From assembly GCF_019173455.1 (NCBI RefSeq), contig NZ_JADPQH010000001.1, forward strand, positions 992,001 to 1,056,000: a DNA stretch of 64,000 bases, written 5' to 3'. The translations under genes were made by a program, and so were the position numbers. The notes beneath the pieces are model-generated. The model saw only the letters and a list, made by a program, of their open reading frames with translations. It did not search any database and was not told where the DNA came from. The DNA comes from Nesterenkonia sp. Act20 (lineage in GTDB: Bacteria; Actinomycetota; Actinomycetes; Actinomycetales; Micrococcaceae). Within the stretch, counting starts at the first letter, position 1; each line of letters starts with the position of its first letter. Positions 1 to 8,288 of this stretch are shown in pieces.

Positions 1-26
1 GGCACCGCCTGCGGACCGCGCACCGC

Positions 27-80
27 GCTCCACGCGCCCGGGGAGGGCTCCTCGCTCCACGCGCCCGGGGAGGGCTCCTC
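27..80. repeat. 27-bp tandem duplication
   Basis: Two identical 27-bp units (27-53 and 54-80) containing CGCGCCCGGGGAGG lie just downstream of the stop codon of the minus-strand response regulator gene. Copy number here is two. No function is evident; it is outside the coding sequence. Nothing else is recognisable in bases 1-88. Confidence 0.8.
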
Positions 81-88
81 GGGCGAGC

Positions 89-868
89 TCACAGCCTGCG
101 CTCCTCGAGCCGCTCGCGCACCTGCGACATCAGACGGCGGCTGACCTCGAGCTCCGCACCGGGAACCTCCACGAGCATCCGTCCCTGTCGCCGCGTCACC
201 CGTCGGACGTGGGCCAGGTTCACCAGGGAGGACCGGTGCGTGCGCAGGAACCCGTGGACCTGCCACTGCTCCTCCAGCTCGGCCAGCGGCGCGCGCAGCA
301 GGTACGTCCCGGCCTGGGTGTGCAGCCGCGCGTAGTCCCCGTGCGCCTGGACCCAGCGGATGTCCTGCAGGGCGACGAGCACGGTGGAGTCTCCCTGCAG
401 CACCGAGACTCGCACCGGATCAGCGTGCTCCTGCCTCGGCGTCTGTTGCGCCGTGGCCGCGCGGCGCAACGCCTCCGCGAGCCGCTCTGCCCGCACGGGC
501 TTGAGCAGGTAGTCCCGAGCTTCCAGTTCGAAGGCCTCCACCGCGGGATGGGCGTCGGCGGTCACGAATACGACTTGGGGGCTGGTGCGCGAAGCGCCGT
601 CTGCTCCCGCCCTCTCGTCCGGAATCTCTTCGCGCAGTCGCCGCGCCAAGGCCAGTCCGCTCATCGCCGGCATGTGGATGTCGAGGAGCACCACATCAAC
701 CTGCTGGGTCTGCAACACCTGCTCTGCGGCGCGCGCGTCAGCCGCGGTGAAGACCTCCCCTGCCTGGGGTTCGGCCGCAAGGAGCCATTCCATCTGGGTC
801 ACCGCGAGCGGTTCGTCATCGACCACCAGCACAGTGAGGCCTCGGGTGAGGGGTGCGGCGTCCATCAT
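89..868 (-). CDS. LytTR-family response regulator
   Basis: A 259-residue DNA-binding response regulator. The N-terminal receiver domain (about 10-135) shows the acidic pair D17-D18, the phosphoacceptor D63 in LLDIHMP, T103 and K123 in LLKP. The C-terminal part (about 155-255) is a LytTR DNA-binding domain with the typical FLRTHRSSLVNL motif. Its start overlaps the stop of the upstream sensor kinase gene (865-868), so the pair is translationally coupled. Together they resemble LytS/LytT and BtsS/BtsR pairs, which often control pyruvate or acetate transporters. The divergent ActP operon next door makes that the likeliest target (inference). Confidence 0.93.
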   Translation of the reverse strand: MMDAAPLTRGLTVLVVDDEPLAVTQMEWLLAAEPQAGEVFTAADARAAEQVLQTQQVDVVLLDIHMPAMSGLALARRLREEIPDERAGADGASRTSPQVVFVTADAHPAVEAFELEARDYLLKPVRAERLAEALRRAATAQQTPRQEHADPVRVSVLQGDSTVLVALQDIRWVQAHGDYARLHTQAGTYLLRAPLAELEEQWQVHGFLRTHRSSLVNLAHVRRVTRRQGRMLVEVPGAELEVSRRLMSQVRERLEERRL

Positions 869-1767
869 GAGTCGTCCTGAGCTGGCCGCGGGGTCGGAGA
901 GGTCTCGGACGTCTGCGAACTCTGCGGAGGGAGCTGGCCGGGCTGGAACTTCGGAATGCGCATGGAGACTCGCATCCCAGCCCCCGGAGCAGTCTCGACG
1001 ACCAGGCCTGCCTCGGCCCCGTAGGCCTGACGCAGCCGGAGATCCACGTTGCGCACGCCGATATGGGCATTGCCAGCCTCGCCGTGCAGCACCTCCCGCA
1101 TCGCTGCAGGTTCGGCGCCCTGCCCATCGTCCACCACGCTGATCTCCGCGTGGGTCCCGGCGTCCGCAGCGCGCAGCCAGACGGTGCCTGAACCGGTCTC
1201 GGAATCCACCCCGTGGCGCACCGCGTTCTCCACCAGCGGCTGCACGGCGAGGAACGGAATCTGCACGCCGAGCACCTCCGGCGCGATCTGCAACTTGACC
1301 TGGATCCGATCACCGAAGCGCGCCTTCTCCAAGAGCACGTAGCGTTCAATCGCCGCGAGCTCCTCGCGAAGCGTCGTGAAATCGCCCTCCGCACGCAGGC
1401 TGTATCGCGTGAAGTCGGCGAAGTCGAGGACCAGCTCGCGGGCGCGCACCGGATCCGCTGGGATCGTCGCGGCGATGGCGTTGAGGCTGTTGTAGATGAA
1501 ATGCGGGGAGATCTGCGCGCGCAGTGAGCGCAACTCCGCCTCCACCAGCTGACGCCGCATCGCCTCATCCACCGATGCCTCGCTCAGCTCAGCGCGGATC
1601 TCGGGGCTGATGACCGACTCCCCCGTGCGGGATCGGCCGGCGTCGTCGTCCGCGGCGTCGGTTTGGTGGGTTCGATACAGCAGCACGGCAGCACAGACCA
1701 CCCCGGCCACCAGGGCCAGGGCGAGTACGAAGGGGGCAAGCGCCGCCAGTGAATTCATCGTGTTCAT
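865..1767 (-). CDS. LytS-like sensor histidine kinase
   Basis: About 300 residues, with one N-terminal membrane helix (roughly residues 6-30), no recognisable sensor domain, then a His_kinase domain with QISPHFIYNSLN carrying the phospho-accepting His, followed by a GHKL ATPase (LVENAVRHG; DDGQGAEP). It would phosphorylate the overlapping LytTR regulator. The start is uncertain: ATG at 1767 and at 1758 are both possible, and a longer frame to 1797 is less likely because it precedes the membrane helix with a polar stretch. With no ligand-binding module seen, signal input may come from the membrane or from a partner such as the neighbouring transporter. Confidence 0.88.
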   Translation of the reverse strand: MNTMNSLAALAPFVLALALVAGVVCAAVLLYRTHQTDAADDDAGRSRTGESVISPEIRAELSEASVDEAMRRQLVEAELRSLRAQISPHFIYNSLNAIAATIPADPVRARELVLDFADFTRYSLRAEGDFTTLREELAAIERYVLLEKARFGDRIQVKLQIAPEVLGVQIPFLAVQPLVENAVRHGVDSETGSGTVWLRAADAGTHAEISVVDDGQGAEPAAMREVLHGEAGNAHIGVRNVDLRLRQAYGAEAGLVVETAPGAGMRVSMRIPKFQPGQLPPQSSQTSETSPTPRPAQDDS

Positions 1768-1866
1768 CCTATGAGGGGCGGGGCGTGAATGTTGCACAGC
1801 TCACGAACCGACCACTCATCGCTAATTCAGCACCGCTCATCGCACGACCCTCGAAAATGGCTGATC

Positions 1867-1880
1867 GTGACCCGGGTCAC
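1867..1880. promoter_or_regulatory. CRP/GlxR-like palindrome before the ActP operon
   Basis: GTGACCCGGGTCAC is a perfect 14-bp palindrome matching the GTGA-N6-TCAC core of CRP/GlxR sites. It sits 74 bp upstream of the DUF485 start and between the divergent kinase and transporter genes. GlxR in corynebacteria controls acetate use, so cAMP-responsive control of this operon is a reasonable inference. Confidence 0.6.
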
Positions 1881-1953
1881 ACTGCAGGGTGGAGACATAC
1901 ATCCGTGAACCTGGCTCGTGTGAGCGAGCCGAGACGACCTAGGAGGACCAGCC

Positions 1954-2316
1954 ATGACTGACGTCAATGCCCCGCATGCGGGGCCCGTTGACTACCGGGA
2001 GGTGCAGCAGCGAGAAGACTTCAAGGAGCTTCGCACAACGCACCGAAGCTTCGTCTTCCCGATGACGGCGTTCTTCCTACTCTGGTACATCGCCTTCGTG
2101 ATTGCGGCAGCGTTCTTCCCAGACTTCATGGCCATCAAGGTGTGGGGAAACATCAACCTCGGCCTGATCCTGGGGCTCGCACAGTTCCTGACCACCTTCT
2201 TGATCACCGGACTCTACGTCTGGTTCACCAATTCCAAGCTGGACCCGAAGTCCTCGGCCATCCGGCTCGAGCTCGAAGCCAGAGGCGCAGGCCTGCCTGA
2301 GGAGGAGAAGCACTGA
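1954..2316 (+). CDS. DUF485 membrane protein, ActP partner
   Basis: A 120-residue protein with two membrane helices (about 35-57 and 67-90) separated by a short loop, matching the DUF485/YjcH family. Members are almost always encoded directly before a cation/acetate symporter. A strong AGGAGG ribosome site lies 7 nt before the ATG. The stop codon shares a base with the next ATG (TGATG), giving a two-gene operon with the symporter. Its precise role is not established for the family; it may stabilise or modulate the transporter. Confidence 0.9.
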   Translation: MTDVNAPHAGPVDYREVQQREDFKELRTTHRSFVFPMTAFFLLWYIAFVIAAAFFPDFMAIKVWGNINLGLILGLAQFLTTFLITGLYVWFTNSKLDPKSSAIRLELEARGAGLPEEEKH

Positions 2317-3965
2317 TGAACTCCCTGATCACCGCGAACGCCACGGCGGCGCCGCTGGCCAGTGCCGCTGCTGAGGCCGGCTCCGATGTCGGCAGCCCGC
2401 TGGCGAACATCGCCATCTTCGTCGTCTTCGTCGGCGTCACGCTGTTCTTCGTGATCCGCGCCTCGAAGAACAACAACACCGCCGCCGACTACTACGCGGG
2501 CGGGCGCTCCTTCTCCGGCACGCAGAACGGCACGGCGATCGCCGGAGACTACCTCTCCGCAGCCTCGTTCCTGGGCATCGTCGGTGCCATCGCGGTCTAC
2601 GGCTACGACGGCTTCCTCTACTCCATCGGCTTCCTGGTGGCCTGGCTGATCGCCCTGCTGCTGGTCGCCGAGCTGATGCGCAACACCGGCAAGTTCACCA
2701 TGGCCGATGTGCTCAGCTTCCGCCTGCGGCAGCAGCCAGTGCGGATCGCCGCGGCGATCTCCACGCTGGCCGTCTGCCTGTTCTACCTGCTGGCGCAGAT
2801 GGCGGGCGCCGGCGCGCTCGTCTCGCTGCTGCTGGGCATCGATTCAGGGGTGGGTCAGTCGCTGATCATCGCCGTGGTCGGTGCGCTGATGATCTTCTAC
2901 GTGTTCATCGGCGGCATGAAGGGCACCACCTGGGTGCAGATCATCAAGGCCACCCTGCTGATCATCGGCTCGGCCGTGATGACCATCTGGGTGCTGGCGC
3001 TCTATGGCTTCAACTTCTCCGAGCTGCTCGGCTCGGCCGTGGAGAACACCGGCGAGGAGGCTCTGCTCGAGCCCGGTCTGCAGTACGGCGCGGACCTGTT
3101 CACCAAACTGGACTTCATGTCCCTCGGGATCGCCCTGGTGCTGGGCACCGCTGCCCTGCCCCACGTGCTGATCCGCTTCTACACGGTGCCCACTGCCAAG
3201 GACGCCCGCAAGTCTGTGGTGGTCGCCATCGCGCTGATCGGCGCGTTCTACCTGTTCACCCTGGTGCTGGGCTACGGCGCCGCGGCGCTGCTGGACACCG
3301 AGACGATCCTGGCAGCGCCGGGCGGGCAGAATTCGGCCGCACCGCTGCTGGCCTATGAACTCGGCGGCACGCTGCTGCTGGGCTTCATCGCCGCCGTCGC
3401 CTTCGCTACGATCCTCGCGGTGGTCGCCGGTCTGACCATCACCGCTTCGGCCTCCTTCGCTCACGATGTCTATGCCCAGGTCATCAAGAAGGGCAAGCTG
3501 GATTCCGCCGGTGAGGTCAAGGCAGCACGCATGACCGTGATCGTGGTGGGCATCCTCGCGATCCTCGGCGGCATCGGCGCACAGGGGCAGAATGTGGCCT
3601 TCCTGGTCGCGCTCGCCTTCGCCGTGGCCGCCTCGGCGAATCTGCCGACGATCCTGTTCTCGTTGTTCTGGAAGCGCTTCACCACTCGTGGTGCGCTGTG
3701 GTCCATGTACGGCGGGTTGGGTTCGGCGCTGCTGCTGATCGCCTTCTCCCCGGTGGTCTGGGGTCGCGACACCTCCTTCTTCCCGGATGTGGATCTGGCG
3801 ATCTACCCGCTCACCAACCCGGGACTGGTCTCGATCCCGCTGGCCTTCCTGCTGGGCTGGATCGGCTCGCTGACCTCGAAGGTGGCGGAGGACCCGGCCA
3901 AGCAGGCCGAGATGGAGATCCGCTCGCTCACCGGTGTGGGCGCAGAGAAGGCCACGGAGCACTAA
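2316..3965 (+). CDS. actP: Cation/acetate (pyruvate) symporter, SSS family
   Basis: A 549-residue, highly hydrophobic protein with about 13 membrane helices, of the sodium:solute symporter family. DYYAGGRSFSGTQNGTAIAGDYLSAASFLGI near residues 58-88 is the typical start of ActP/MctC proteins, and the length fits. It should import acetate or other short monocarboxylates with a cation. It is coupled to the DUF485 gene upstream and ends just before a long palindromic repeat at 3995-4062 that may act as a terminator. The upstream CRP/GlxR-like site and divergent two-component system suggest control by carbon status and substrate. Confidence 0.9.
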   Translation: MNSLITANATAAPLASAAAEAGSDVGSPLANIAIFVVFVGVTLFFVIRASKNNNTAADYYAGGRSFSGTQNGTAIAGDYLSAASFLGIVGAIAVYGYDGFLYSIGFLVAWLIALLLVAELMRNTGKFTMADVLSFRLRQQPVRIAAAISTLAVCLFYLLAQMAGAGALVSLLLGIDSGVGQSLIIAVVGALMIFYVFIGGMKGTTWVQIIKATLLIIGSAVMTIWVLALYGFNFSELLGSAVENTGEEALLEPGLQYGADLFTKLDFMSLGIALVLGTAALPHVLIRFYTVPTAKDARKSVVVAIALIGAFYLFTLVLGYGAAALLDTETILAAPGGQNSAAPLLAYELGGTLLLGFIAAVAFATILAVVAGLTITASASFAHDVYAQVIKKGKLDSAGEVKAARMTVIVVGILAILGGIGAQGQNVAFLVALAFAVAASANLPTILFSLFWKRFTTRGALWSMYGGLGSALLLIAFSPVVWGRDTSFFPDVDLAIYPLTNPGLVSIPLAFLLGWIGSLTSKVAEDPAKQAEMEIRSLTGVGAEKATEH

Positions 3966-3994
3966 GCCGCTCCTTCGCCCACCCCCCCCCGCGC

Positions 3995-4062
3995 TGAGGG
4001 GCGGATTCTCCGAGCACTTCATGCCGTTTGCCGCATGAGATGTTCGGAGAATCCGCCCCTCA
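3995..4062. repeat. Intergenic palindromic repeat, copy 1
   Basis: A perfect 19-bp inverted repeat (arms 3995-4013 and 4044-4062, core GAGGGGCGGATTCTCCGA) encloses a smaller CATGC/GCATG hairpin. It lies between the convergent actP and AbiEi-like genes, overlapping the latter's stop codon. Related copies occur at 5207-5274 and 63038-63104, so it is a dispersed family rather than a one-off terminator. It could terminate transcription from both sides. Confidence 0.85.
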
Positions 4063-5091
4063 ACTGTGTGTGGGGAGGCGCAGCGGACGCCATCCGCGCT
4101 GCAGCAGGGCTCGTTCGATCCGCGCGATGGCGAGTCGGCCCTGATCTGCCATGTGGTCCTGGGTGATCCGGACCTCGATCCAGCCCAGCTCCTCGGTGAT
4201 CTCGCTGCGGCGCACATCCTTGCGGACACTCCCGGGCGATGAGTGGAAGTCCTCGCCCTCGTATTGGATGGACACCTTGAACTTCTCCACTGCGAGATCC
4301 GGCTCGAACCAGGGATAGCCGCTGGGGTGGCTGATCAGGGGGTTCACACGCGGCTCGGGCAGTCCCGCCAGGTGCATGTAATAGCGCAGCCGCGTCTCCT
4401 GCGGGGAGTCGGACCCGACGCGGATGAGCTCCAGCGCCTCACGCGCCGCCCGGATCCCCTTGGTGCGACCCCGGACGACGACGGCGCGGCGCAGCTCGGA
4501 CAGCGTAGCCAGGGGCTCGCCGAATTCCCCGTACTCGTGCCGTGGGCGGCGCACCGCACGGTCACCGAGAATGAGCGCCTGCTCCAGGGGCCGGTTCAGC
4601 GCGAGATCCAGCCAGGTCCATGCCGGGTGGGTGAGCCGGACGCCGCCGCGTGTCACGATGAATTGTTCGGGGACCTCGATCCGGTGACCGAGGACCAGAC
4701 CCGGCCGCTCCACGCGTGGCCCATCCCGCGGACTCGTGACATGGAACGGCGGGCCCGGCTCTCCTGGCAGCAGACCCCACAGCACCGCCGCAGTGTCGAA
4801 GCTGATCACTCGGTCGGAGTCCTCGGTAAGTCCCTGCAGCAGCGCGTGATGTGCGGAGACTTCCGACCCGCCAAGGAACTCCGCCGCACCAAGGAACTCC
4901 GCAGCACCGGGAAGCCCCGTCCCGGTGTAGATCCCATGGGCGACACGGCGCATCAGACCGTTGGCCACGGAGTGTTCGAGGTCTCGGCGGGTCAGCTCCT
5001 GGGCGAGCAGTCCCGCCCGGCGGCGGCCCGTTGCAGGCATGAACACGGCGGGCCGGCGTCGACGATCGGGAGGGTTGCTGAGCAGTTCCAC
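4060..5091 (-). CDS. AbiEi-like winged-helix / DUF559 endonuclease-like protein
   Basis: A 343-residue protein from a GTG start at 5091 (ATG at 5040 is an alternative). The N-terminal region (LAQELTRRDLEHSVANGLMRRVAHGIY) resembles the winged-helix domain of AbiEi-type antitoxin/regulator proteins. The C-terminal region has the DUF559/Vsr-like nuclease pattern: FEPDLAVEKFKVSIQYEGEDFHSS followed by RSEITEELGWIEVRITQDHM. This domain pair is common as a stand-alone gene in actinobacterial chromosomes; a cognate AbiEii toxin gene is not adjacent. Biological role unknown. It lies between two copies of the palindromic repeat family. Confidence 0.75.
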   Translation of the reverse strand: MELLSNPPDRRRRPAVFMPATGRRRAGLLAQELTRRDLEHSVANGLMRRVAHGIYTGTGLPGAAEFLGAAEFLGGSEVSAHHALLQGLTEDSDRVISFDTAAVLWGLLPGEPGPPFHVTSPRDGPRVERPGLVLGHRIEVPEQFIVTRGGVRLTHPAWTWLDLALNRPLEQALILGDRAVRRPRHEYGEFGEPLATLSELRRAVVVRGRTKGIRAAREALELIRVGSDSPQETRLRYYMHLAGLPEPRVNPLISHPSGYPWFEPDLAVEKFKVSIQYEGEDFHSSPGSVRKDVRRSEITEELGWIEVRITQDHMADQGRLAIARIERALLQRGWRPLRLPTHS

Positions 5092-5206
5092 ATGGCCCAG
5101 TCCACGCGGAACGGCCTGGGCCCGCTGCGAGCGGGCACGCTCTGTGGAGAACGGAGACGGGTACGCCGCAGGGGCGGACCCTGGGGAAACTCACCCCGTC
5201 CCACCT

Positions 5207-5274
5207 TGAGCGGCGGATTCTCCGAGCAGTTGGGCCCTACTTCCGCATGAGGTACCCGTAAATTCCGCCGCTCA
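5207..5274. repeat. Intergenic palindromic repeat, copy 2
   Basis: Arms TGAGCGGCGGA (5207-5217) and TCCGCCGCTCA (5264-5274) flank a middle that resembles copy 3 (a GGCCC stretch, then a TACCCG stretch). It lies upstream of the AbiEi-like gene and downstream of the DivIVA-repeat gene. The arms have covaried relative to copies 1 and 3 (C for G, matched by G for C), which argues that the hairpin itself is maintained. Confidence 0.8.
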
Positions 5275-5304
5275 GCGAGAGGAGATCAGGCGAAGACGTG
5301 CTGA

Positions 5305-5868
5305 TCAGCCGACGGAGGCCATGATTTCGGTCATCTTGTCCAGGAAGGCGTCCACCTGGGCCTCGTCGTAGCCGTTGTGGCCGTGGGCTCCGGTGAAGGT
5401 GATCGTACGGACCTCGTCCACACTCATCGGGTTCTCGCCGTCGAGGTACTGCTCCAGCTGGCGGCACAGCTCATCCACCTGCTCCTTGCGGTAGCCGTTG
5501 GAGGAGGAGTGCGCCGGCTCGCGGAAGCGTTTGCCGTCGGGGAGCGCCAGACGTCCGCGCAGCGGCGCGGCTCGCTCGGCGAGCAGTTCATACCAGGCAT
5601 CCTCGCCATGGGCCTCGATGTACTTATCGCGTTCGGACCCGGCGAAGGCATCCTCCAGCCGGTCCAGCGCGCCGTCGACCTCTGCGGGGTCATAGCCGCC
5701 GCCGGTCATCGAGAAGCTCACGTCACGGATCTCTGAGAGGGCCATGCCCTCACCAGAGTCATAGGCCACGCGGGCCCGTCCCATGAACTCGTCGACCTCG
5801 CGCCGGTTGTACCCCTGCTCCCCGTCGTCGAGGAGCGTGAAAAGTGCGGTCTCGTTCGCCATGGTCAT
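5305..5868 (-). CDS. DivIVA-domain repeat protein
   Basis: A 187-residue protein with four spaced copies of a short DivIVA-type motif: YNRREVDEFM, YDPAEVDGAL, YRKEQVDELC and YDEAQVDAFL. Each is the aromatic-x3-x-VD-x-aliphatic signature used by DivIVA/Wag31 and related proteins to recognise curved membranes. No long coiled coil follows, unlike Wag31, so this is probably a small cell-envelope or division-associated adaptor. Its ATG overlaps the cdsA stop (5865-5868), linking it to phospholipid synthesis in one operon. Function inferred from the motif only. Confidence 0.75.
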   Translation of the reverse strand: MTMANETALFTLLDDGEQGYNRREVDEFMGRARVAYDSGEGMALSEIRDVSFSMTGGGYDPAEVDGALDRLEDAFAGSERDKYIEAHGEDAWYELLAERAAPLRGRLALPDGKRFREPAHSSSNGYRKEQVDELCRQLEQYLDGENPMSVDEVRTITFTGAHGHNGYDEAQVDAFLDKMTEIMASVG

Positions 5869-6719
5869 AAGCCTAATGGAACTCCGCCGGCATCGCCGTT
5901 AAGCGCGACCACCACGAAGAACGCGGTGGGCATGGCGAAGACCAGCGAGTCGAGCCGATCCATCACCCCGCCGTGACCTGGGAGGAGTCGAGACATGTCC
6001 TTGATGCCCAGCTCGCGCTTGACCATCGACTCGGAGAAGTCGCCAGCGGTGGAGGCGATCACCACGGTGATCGCCAGGACCGCGCCGACGTAGAGCGGCT
6101 CGTCGAAGATCAGCCAGGAGGCCAGCACCCCGACTCCGGTGGCGCCGAGCAGAGAGCCGCCGAAGCCTTCCCAGGACTTCTTCGGGCTGACCTTCGGCGC
6201 CATCGGGTGCCGGCCGAAGAACACGCCGAAGATATAGCCGAACGTGTCATTCGAGACCACCAGCAGCACGACGACGACGAGGCGCCAGTCCCCCTGGTCC
6301 AGATTCAGCAGCAGCACCGCGAAGGACATCATGAACGGCACCCAGCTGGCCACGAACACCGAGGCCAGGATGGAGCGACCTGGGTCGCGGACCCTCCAGA
6401 GCGCCGCCGCGACGATGATGGCCAGCCCGGTGACCATGAGCGCCAGGGTCAGCGCCTCCACTCCGCCGAAATAGGCGGCGGTGGGCATGGAGATGGCCCC
6501 GAGGAACAGCGGGATCTTGGGCAGCCGCAGCTGCTGTCCGTTGGGTGCGACGCGCGTCTCGAGGGCGCGCGCAACCTCCCAGACGCCCATCGAAAGCAGG
6601 ATCGTCCAGACGAAGATCAGCATCAGCTCGAAGAAGAAGATGCCGAGCAGTGCAGGTACCAGCAGGACGACGCCGGTGATGATGGCCGCGGGAAGGTTCC
6701 TCCCTGCTTTGGTCGTCAT
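5865..6719 (-). CDS. cdsA: Phosphatidate cytidylyltransferase
   Basis: A 284-residue membrane enzyme that makes CDP-diacylglycerol from phosphatidate and CTP. The family signature is clear near the C-terminus: KRELGIKDMSRLLPGHGG followed by VMDRLDSL. About eight membrane helices are visible. The start is an ATG that abuts the stop of frr. The order pyrH-frr-cdsA is conserved in many bacteria and places lipid synthesis with translation genes. Confidence 0.96.
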   Translation of the reverse strand: MTTKAGRNLPAAIITGVVLLVPALLGIFFFELMLIFVWTILLSMGVWEVARALETRVAPNGQQLRLPKIPLFLGAISMPTAAYFGGVEALTLALMVTGLAIIVAAALWRVRDPGRSILASVFVASWVPFMMSFAVLLLNLDQGDWRLVVVVLLVVSNDTFGYIFGVFFGRHPMAPKVSPKKSWEGFGGSLLGATGVGVLASWLIFDEPLYVGAVLAITVVIASTAGDFSESMVKRELGIKDMSRLLPGHGGVMDRLDSLVFAMPTAFFVVVALNGDAGGVPLGL

Positions 6720-7276
6720 CAGACCTCGAGCAGCTCCGCCTCTTTGCGCTTGCTCATCTCATCGATCTTCTCGATGTAGGTCTTGGTGAGGTTCTCGAGC
6801 TCCTTGGTGCCACGCTCGCCGTCGTCCTTGCCGACCTCGCCATCCTTGATGGCCTTCTCGATCACGTCTTTGGACTTGCGGCGGGTGTTGCGCACCGAGA
6901 CCTTGTGATCCTCGCCCTTGGACTTGATCAGCTTCACGTACTCCTTGCGACGCTCTTCGGTGAGGTCCGGGATGGTGATGCGGATCTGCTTGCCATCGTT
7001 GGAGGGGTTCGCGCCGATCTCGGAGTCGGAGAGCGCCCGCTCGATGTCGCGCATCGCCGAGATGTCGAACGGGGTGATCAGGATGGTCTTGGCGTCCGGG
7101 GTGGAGAAGGATGCCAGCTGCTGCAGCGGGGTGGCGGAGCCGTAGTAGTCGACCAGCACGCGGGAGTAGAGCGCGGGGTTGGCCCGGCCGGTGCGCACGG
7201 TGCTGAAGTCGACCGATGTCGCCTCGATGGCTCGCTCGAACTGCTCCTTGGCGTCTGCCAGGGTCTCATCAATCAC
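6719..7276 (-). CDS. frr: Ribosome-recycling factor
   Basis: A 185-residue protein matching the usual RRF length, with the family landmarks VDFSTVRTGRANPALYSRVLV, YGSATPLQQLASFSTPD and IRITIPDLTEERRKEYVKLIKSKGEDHKVSVRNTRR (the last carrying the conserved domain I helix). It splits post-termination ribosomes together with EF-G. The GTG start at 7276 has an AAGGAG ribosome site about 8 nt upstream. It lies 90 bp downstream of pyrH. Confidence 0.97.
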   Translation of the reverse strand: MIDETLADAKEQFERAIEATSVDFSTVRTGRANPALYSRVLVDYYGSATPLQQLASFSTPDAKTILITPFDISAMRDIERALSDSEIGANPSNDGKQIRITIPDLTEERRKEYVKLIKSKGEDHKVSVRNTRRKSKDVIEKAIKDGEVGKDDGERGTKELENLTKTYIEKIDEMSKRKEAELLEV

Positions 7277-7366
7277 GGGGGTCTCCTTATTGGACGACTT
7301 ATTGAACGACGTCGGGTATGACGTTGAGGATCGCGTAGGGGTTCAGTCTAATGGGGCAGCGCCAGG

Positions 7367-8089
7367 TCAGGGCGTGACCAGCGTGCCGATCTCCTCGCCC
7401 AGCAGGGCGCGGGTCACGTTGCCCTCACCCTCCATGCCGAAGACACGCATGTCGAGGTCGTTGTCGTTGCACATGGTCATCGCGGTCTGGTCCATCACCC
7501 GGATGTTCCTGCGCAGGGCGTCGGTGTAGGTCAGGTGTTCCAGCTTCTGCGCATCGGGAGTGGTCTTGGGGTCTGCGGTGTAGACCCCGTCCACGCCGGA
7601 CTTGGCCATCAGCACCATGTCGGAGCGGGTCTCGAGGGCGCGCTGCGCACAGACCGTGTCGGTGGAGAAGTACGGCATGCCGGCGCCGGCACCGAAGACG
7701 ACGACGCGGTCCTTCTCCATATGTCGCACCGCACGCAGCGGGATGTAGGACTCGGCGACCTGGCCCATGGTGATGGCGGTCTGCACTCGAGTGGGCTGTC
7801 CGGCCTGTTCCAGGAAGTCCTGCAGGGCGAGCGCGTTCATCACGGTGCCCAGCATGCCGATGTAATCGGCGCGGGCGCGGTCCATGCCCGCCTTGGAGAG
7901 CTCAGCGCCGCGGAAGAAGTTGCCGCCGCCGACGACGACGGAGACCTCCACCTGTCCCTTGACCGCCGCGATCTGCTCAGCGATCCCGCGGACCGTGGCC
8001 GGGTCGACGCCCACGGCACCTCCGCCGAAGACTTCTCCGGAGAGCTTCAGGAGCACTCTGCGGCGGTGTGGGGGGGTCTGTGCGGTCAT
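7367..8089 (-). CDS. pyrH: UMP kinase
   Basis: A 240-residue hexameric-type bacterial UMP kinase (UMP + ATP to UDP). The amino-acid kinase fold is evident from [23 protein letters not shown], the GMPYFSTDT stretch and [13 protein letters not shown]. The start at 8089 is preferred over the longer open frame to 8215: it has a GGAGGAAC ribosome site directly upstream, and the extra 42 residues are low-complexity and overlap the tsf terminator side. Confidence 0.96.
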   Translation of the reverse strand: MTAQTPPHRRRVLLKLSGEVFGGGAVGVDPATVRGIAEQIAAVKGQVEVSVVVGGGNFFRGAELSKAGMDRARADYIGMLGTVMNALALQDFLEQAGQPTRVQTAITMGQVAESYIPLRAVRHMEKDRVVVFGAGAGMPYFSTDTVCAQRALETRSDMVLMAKSGVDGVYTADPKTTPDAQKLEHLTYTDALRRNIRVMDQTAMTMCNDNDLDMRVFGMEGEGNVTRALLGEEIGTLVTP

Positions 8090-8183
8090 GGAGTTCCTCC
8101 AGGAGTGTCGGGGCTGTGGGCGGGACGGCGTCGAACGCGGGCTGGGTGACTGTGGAGTGGTGTGTAGCGGTGTGCGCACAGAA

Positions 8184-8221
8184 AAGGGGGTGACCACCTC
8201 GTGTGAAGTGGTCACCCCCTT
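8184..8221 (-). terminator. Rho-independent terminator of the rpsB-tsf operon
   Basis: A perfect 14-bp stem (AAGGGGGTGACCAC 8184-8197 with GTGGTCACCCCCTT 8208-8221) with a 10-nt loop. Read on the minus strand it follows the tsf stop by about 70 nt and is followed by TTTTC. It separates rpsB-tsf from pyrH. Confidence 0.9.
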
Positions 8222-8288
8222 GACGTCTGGACTGATGAATCGCGACCAGTCTAGTGGGCCGCGACGCTCAGTTCAGCAGTATCGCGTG

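Noticed and set aside
2844-4229. 461-codon minus-strand frame across actP
   Set aside because: Antisense to a clear transporter and rich in His/Gln/Arg; not a protein.
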